In this document: positions 61,945 to 64,000 of the stretch, piece after piece | Position numbering within the stretch: the stretch's first letter is position 1 | Layout: each line of letters starts with the position of its first letter | Assembly: GCF_034652275.1 (NCBI RefSeq) | Contig: NZ_JAXIWG010000005.1 | Location: 1-64,000 of the forward strand | Length of the DNA: 64,000 bases | Reading direction: 5' to 3' | Origin: Yoonia sp034652275 | GTDB taxonomy: Bacteria > Pseudomonadota > Alphaproteobacteria > Rhodobacterales > Rhodobacteraceae | Translations under genes and position numbers: made by a program | Notes under the pieces: generated by a model | The model's database searches: none | Told to the model about the DNA's origin: nothing | Seen by the model: only the letters and a program-made list of their open reading frames with translations

Positions 61945-63044
61945 AACAGCTTAGAGCAAAAAGGCAGACTCAGTTGAAGCCGCAGTTAATACTTCACATC
62001 GGCCACCCAAAGACCGGCACAACCTCGATTCAGAATACCCTTTCTGCTGCAAGACCTTGGTTGCTTGAGAGAGGTGTCCTTTATCCACAGACAAAATTGA
62101 CGAAACTTAATCACCGTGTGCTGGGGCCAGCCATTTATGACTATACGGACGATAGTGTTCTGAATGCCCGGCTTGGGGGCACCAAAGAAAAGGCGCTTCA
62201 AACATCCATTAGGGAATGTGAGTCCGTTCTTGAACAGGTCGCCAAGGCGAGGCCAAAAACCGTTATATTGAGTTCGGAGGGACTTTTCGGTTCCCTTTTG
62301 AATGCTCGGCCCGAGAAAATGAGAGAATTTGTGCAGCGGATTTCGAACGACCCACCCCGAATATTAGGGTATGTGCGAAGCCCGACTTTGTACTACCTGT
62401 CAATTCAACAACAACGACTTAAGGGGGCACGTCTGTTGAAGCAGCCTAGCAAGTATAGGAGGCTCGATGCAGTTGCGGCGCTTCAAGACTGTCTAGGCAC
62501 TGAGGTAGAGCTACGCGCATTTCAGCGCGACAGATTGATCAACTACGATGTGGTTTCAGATTTTGCGGAGTGGATCGGACATCCTGAACTGGTGCCACAG
62601 TTTTCTGTGGAAGAGGAAAATACGTCCATCTCTGCCGAGGCGATGTCAGTTCTTCATCGACTGGCACCCGACGCTGCAATTTCTGACATGGCCAGCCTAA
62701 AGGCGCAGCGTCGGCTTACCAAAGTCGTCAAGAGGTTGGACGAGAGAATACCAGAGCCGACTAAGCCGGTACTCCATGAGAATGTCGCGGCATATATCAC
62801 GAAACTGAACACTGATCTTATCGGGCTTCGTGATCAGTATGACATTCACTTTAAGGACATCGACTATAGCCTCGTCGGGCAAGACCCCGGCGATGATGTG
62901 CCTATAATTCAGTCCGTGGAAGACGCTTGCACCGTCAACAAACAAAGGCGTGATCTGCTTGAAGCGAGAGCTTTGAAAGCATTGGCGGGCGGGCGTTCAA
63001 GGTGGCAAGTCTGGAAAGACCGATTAAGGAAGTTACGAGCTTAA
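61941..63044 (+). CDS. Sulfotransferase-like protein
   Basis: 367 residues from TTG 61941, whose codon overlaps the preceding stop (TTGA). The PAPS-type loop HIGHPKTGTTSIQNTLSAARP starts near residue 19, and ILGYVRSPTLYYLSIQQQRLKG is the 3'-phosphate region. The C-terminal tail is basic (SRWQVWKDRLRKLRA). Codon use is more AT-rich than in the surrounding housekeeping genes, as is usual for surface-polysaccharide loci. Confidence 0.8.
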   Translation: MKQLRAKRQTQLKPQLILHIGHPKTGTTSIQNTLSAARPWLLERGVLYPQTKLTKLNHRVLGPAIYDYTDDSVLNARLGGTKEKALQTSIRECESVLEQVAKARPKTVILSSEGLFGSLLNARPEKMREFVQRISNDPPRILGYVRSPTLYYLSIQQQRLKGARLLKQPSKYRRLDAVAALQDCLGTEVELRAFQRDRLINYDVVSDFAEWIGHPELVPQFSVEEENTSISAEAMSVLHRLAPDAAISDMASLKAQRRLTKVVKRLDERIPEPTKPVLHENVAAYITKLNTDLIGLRDQYDIHFKDIDYSLVGQDPGDDVPIIQSVEDACTVNKQRRDLLEARALKALAGGRSRWQVWKDRLRKLRA

Positions 63045-63197
63045 CCCAAAAGGCGATTTCCCGCCTAAGTGACGCTGTACCATCCTGGGTTGAAGGACGG
63101 TGCGCGGAGTGCTAAAAAACTCACTTAGGTTCAAAAAACTAAGCCAGCTGCCTCGTTCGAGTCAGCCGCGATACGAAACAAGTGCAGCGGGGCATGC

Positions 63198-64000
63198 ATG
63201 ACCAGCTGTTCGATCATAATCCCCACCCGTAACCGTCCATCACTTTTGTTGCGTGCTGTTTCATCAGCTTTGGCTGGCTTACCGCGCAAGGCGGAAATCG
63301 TCGTAGTGGATGATGCGAGCGATATTCCGGCGGGACAGGTTCTTAAGGATGCACTGTGCGAGCGCATCCGGGTGGTCAGAAATGACGTTCCCGCAGGCGG
63401 CGGGGGTTCGCCGGCACGCAACAGGGGAATTGAGCAGTCAACCGGAGACGTGCTGTTCTTTCTGGATGACGATGATGAAGTTTTGCCGGACTATTACGAC
63501 CGCATTCTGACGTCGGCCATCGCCGACGGGGCGGATTTTGGGTTCGCCGCCAGAAAATATGCCAAAGCGGATAGCGGCACCTGTCGGATTGAAGATCGTG
63601 GGTTGCCGCATGGGTTTGTATCCGCCCGTACCGATTTCGCGCGTCGGACATTCCCGTTCAGTGCGGGCTTCTGGATGAAGCGGGATGCGTATAAAGCAGT
63701 GGGCGCGATATGCGAACGGCTCGCAACCAATTCTGACACGGAATATTGCTGTCGGCTTTACGCCTCTGAGTTGCGGGGCTGGTTTTCGCCCGAGCCGGGG
63801 GTTGTCGTCTATCCGCATAACAACGATGAAATGAAGAATGTGACCAGCCGCACGAAGTCTGCGGACCGCGCCACAGCATTTCGGCTGATTGCGGAAACCC
63901 ATCGCGAGCTTATGGCGCATGATGCAGGCGCTTCAGAATTTATCTATGCGCGGTGGATCAAACATGCCCTGCGGGCAGGATGGGGTGTGGAGGCGCGAAA
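63198..64000 (+). CDS. Family 2 glycosyltransferase (C-terminus beyond window)
   Basis: The ATG at 63198 opens a frame that runs off the window (267 codons seen). CSIIIPTRNRPSLLLRAVSSAL, EIVVVDDASDIPAGQVL, PARNRGIEQSTGDVLFFLDDDDEVL give the GT-A fold, the first Asp pair and the metal-binding DxD-like DDDD. The later GLPHGFVSARTDFARRTFPFSAGFWMKRDAYKAVGAICERLATNSDTEYCCRLY block holds the acceptor-side ED-like region. It probably adds a sugar in the same polysaccharide pathway as the sulfotransferase-like proteins. Confidence 0.88.
   Translation, partial: MTSCSIIIPTRNRPSLLLRAVSSALAGLPRKAEIVVVDDASDIPAGQVLKDALCERIRVVRNDVPAGGGGSPARNRGIEQSTGDVLFFLDDDDEVLPDYYDRILTSAIADGADFGFAARKYAKADSGTCRIEDRGLPHGFVSARTDFARRTFPFSAGFWMKRDAYKAVGAICERLATNSDTEYCCRLYASELRGWFSPEPGVVVYPHNNDEMKNVTSRTKSADRATAFRLIAETHRELMAHDAGASEFIYARWIKHALRAGWGVEAR

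Noticed and set aside
63051..63066. Small hairpin (AGGCG/CGCCT) after the second sulfotransferase-like gene
   Set aside because: Only 5 bp of stem and no T-run; not enough to call a terminator.

Overview
The window looks like a chromosomal segment of a marine-type alphaproteobacterium of the Rhodobacterales (Roseobacter group). The reasons are high GC, dense operons with ATGA/TGATG overlaps, a Hut pathway running through HutF and HutG, an arginine deiminase operon with a YfcC-type carrier, roseobacter-style transporter operons, and many products that read like this group. This is inferred from gene content and product sequence; no marker RNA gene is present.

Layout. 1-2.9 kb: the 5' part of a large secreted DUF11/SdrD-B repeat protein (minus), then debris of two insertion sequences (IS5- and IS3-like). 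3.0-7.6 kb: the most unusual block, an orphan protein, two dynamin-like GTPases with overlapping ends, and a Roadblock/LC7 protein. 8.3-13.1 kb: a lipoprotein subtilisin autotransporter (NalP/SphB1-like architecture) followed by an overlapping histidine kinase/response regulator pair. 13.1-13.7 kb: a secreted NTF2-like protein. 14.4-21.8 kb: the complete histidine utilisation locus, hutC-hutF divergent from hutI-hutH-hutG-hutU, with a HutC-type operator in the divergent promoter. 22.4-26.2 kb: fused SecDF, a small secreted protein and a CaCA antiporter. 26.6-27.9 kb: a CNNM/CorC-type membrane protein. 28.1-33.1 kb: a minus-strand accessory cluster of an acyltransferase-like protein, an outer-membrane protein, a cytochrome P450, a GT-B glycosyltransferase with no ordinary start codon for its first strand, and an alpha/beta-hydrolase lacking the nucleophile serine.

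33.4-38.3 kb: arcD-arcA-arcB-arcC for ATP from arginine, with a clipped GNAT remnant at its end, divergent from a P2A-type cation ATPase (38.4-41.1 kb). 41.2-41.5 kb: small remnants of ModE-like and XRE regulators. 41.6-47.6 kb: an adenosylcobalamin riboswitch heading an operon of a CbiX-like/2Fe-2S protein and a complete Opp/Nik-type ABC transporter with fused ATPases, which I infer imports cobalt or a corrinoid-related compound. 48.1-49.9 kb: ada coupled to a PEP-mutase/isocitrate-lyase family gene. 50.1-57.3 kb: a LysE remnant, a SxxK serine hydrolase, a PotGHIF-type polyamine ABC operon and an amidohydrolase. 57.5-59.3 kb: a TetR repressor divergent from a DUF418 membrane protein across two identical perfect palindromes. 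59.7-64 kb: the start of a surface-polysaccharide block (two sulfotransferase-like proteins, a glycosyltransferase-like protein and a GT2 enzyme cut by the window edge).

No tRNA, rRNA or CRISPR array was recognised. Function calls rest on motifs and overall family resemblance read by eye. Start codons were chosen from Shine-Dalgarno spacing, overlaps and family alignment from memory.
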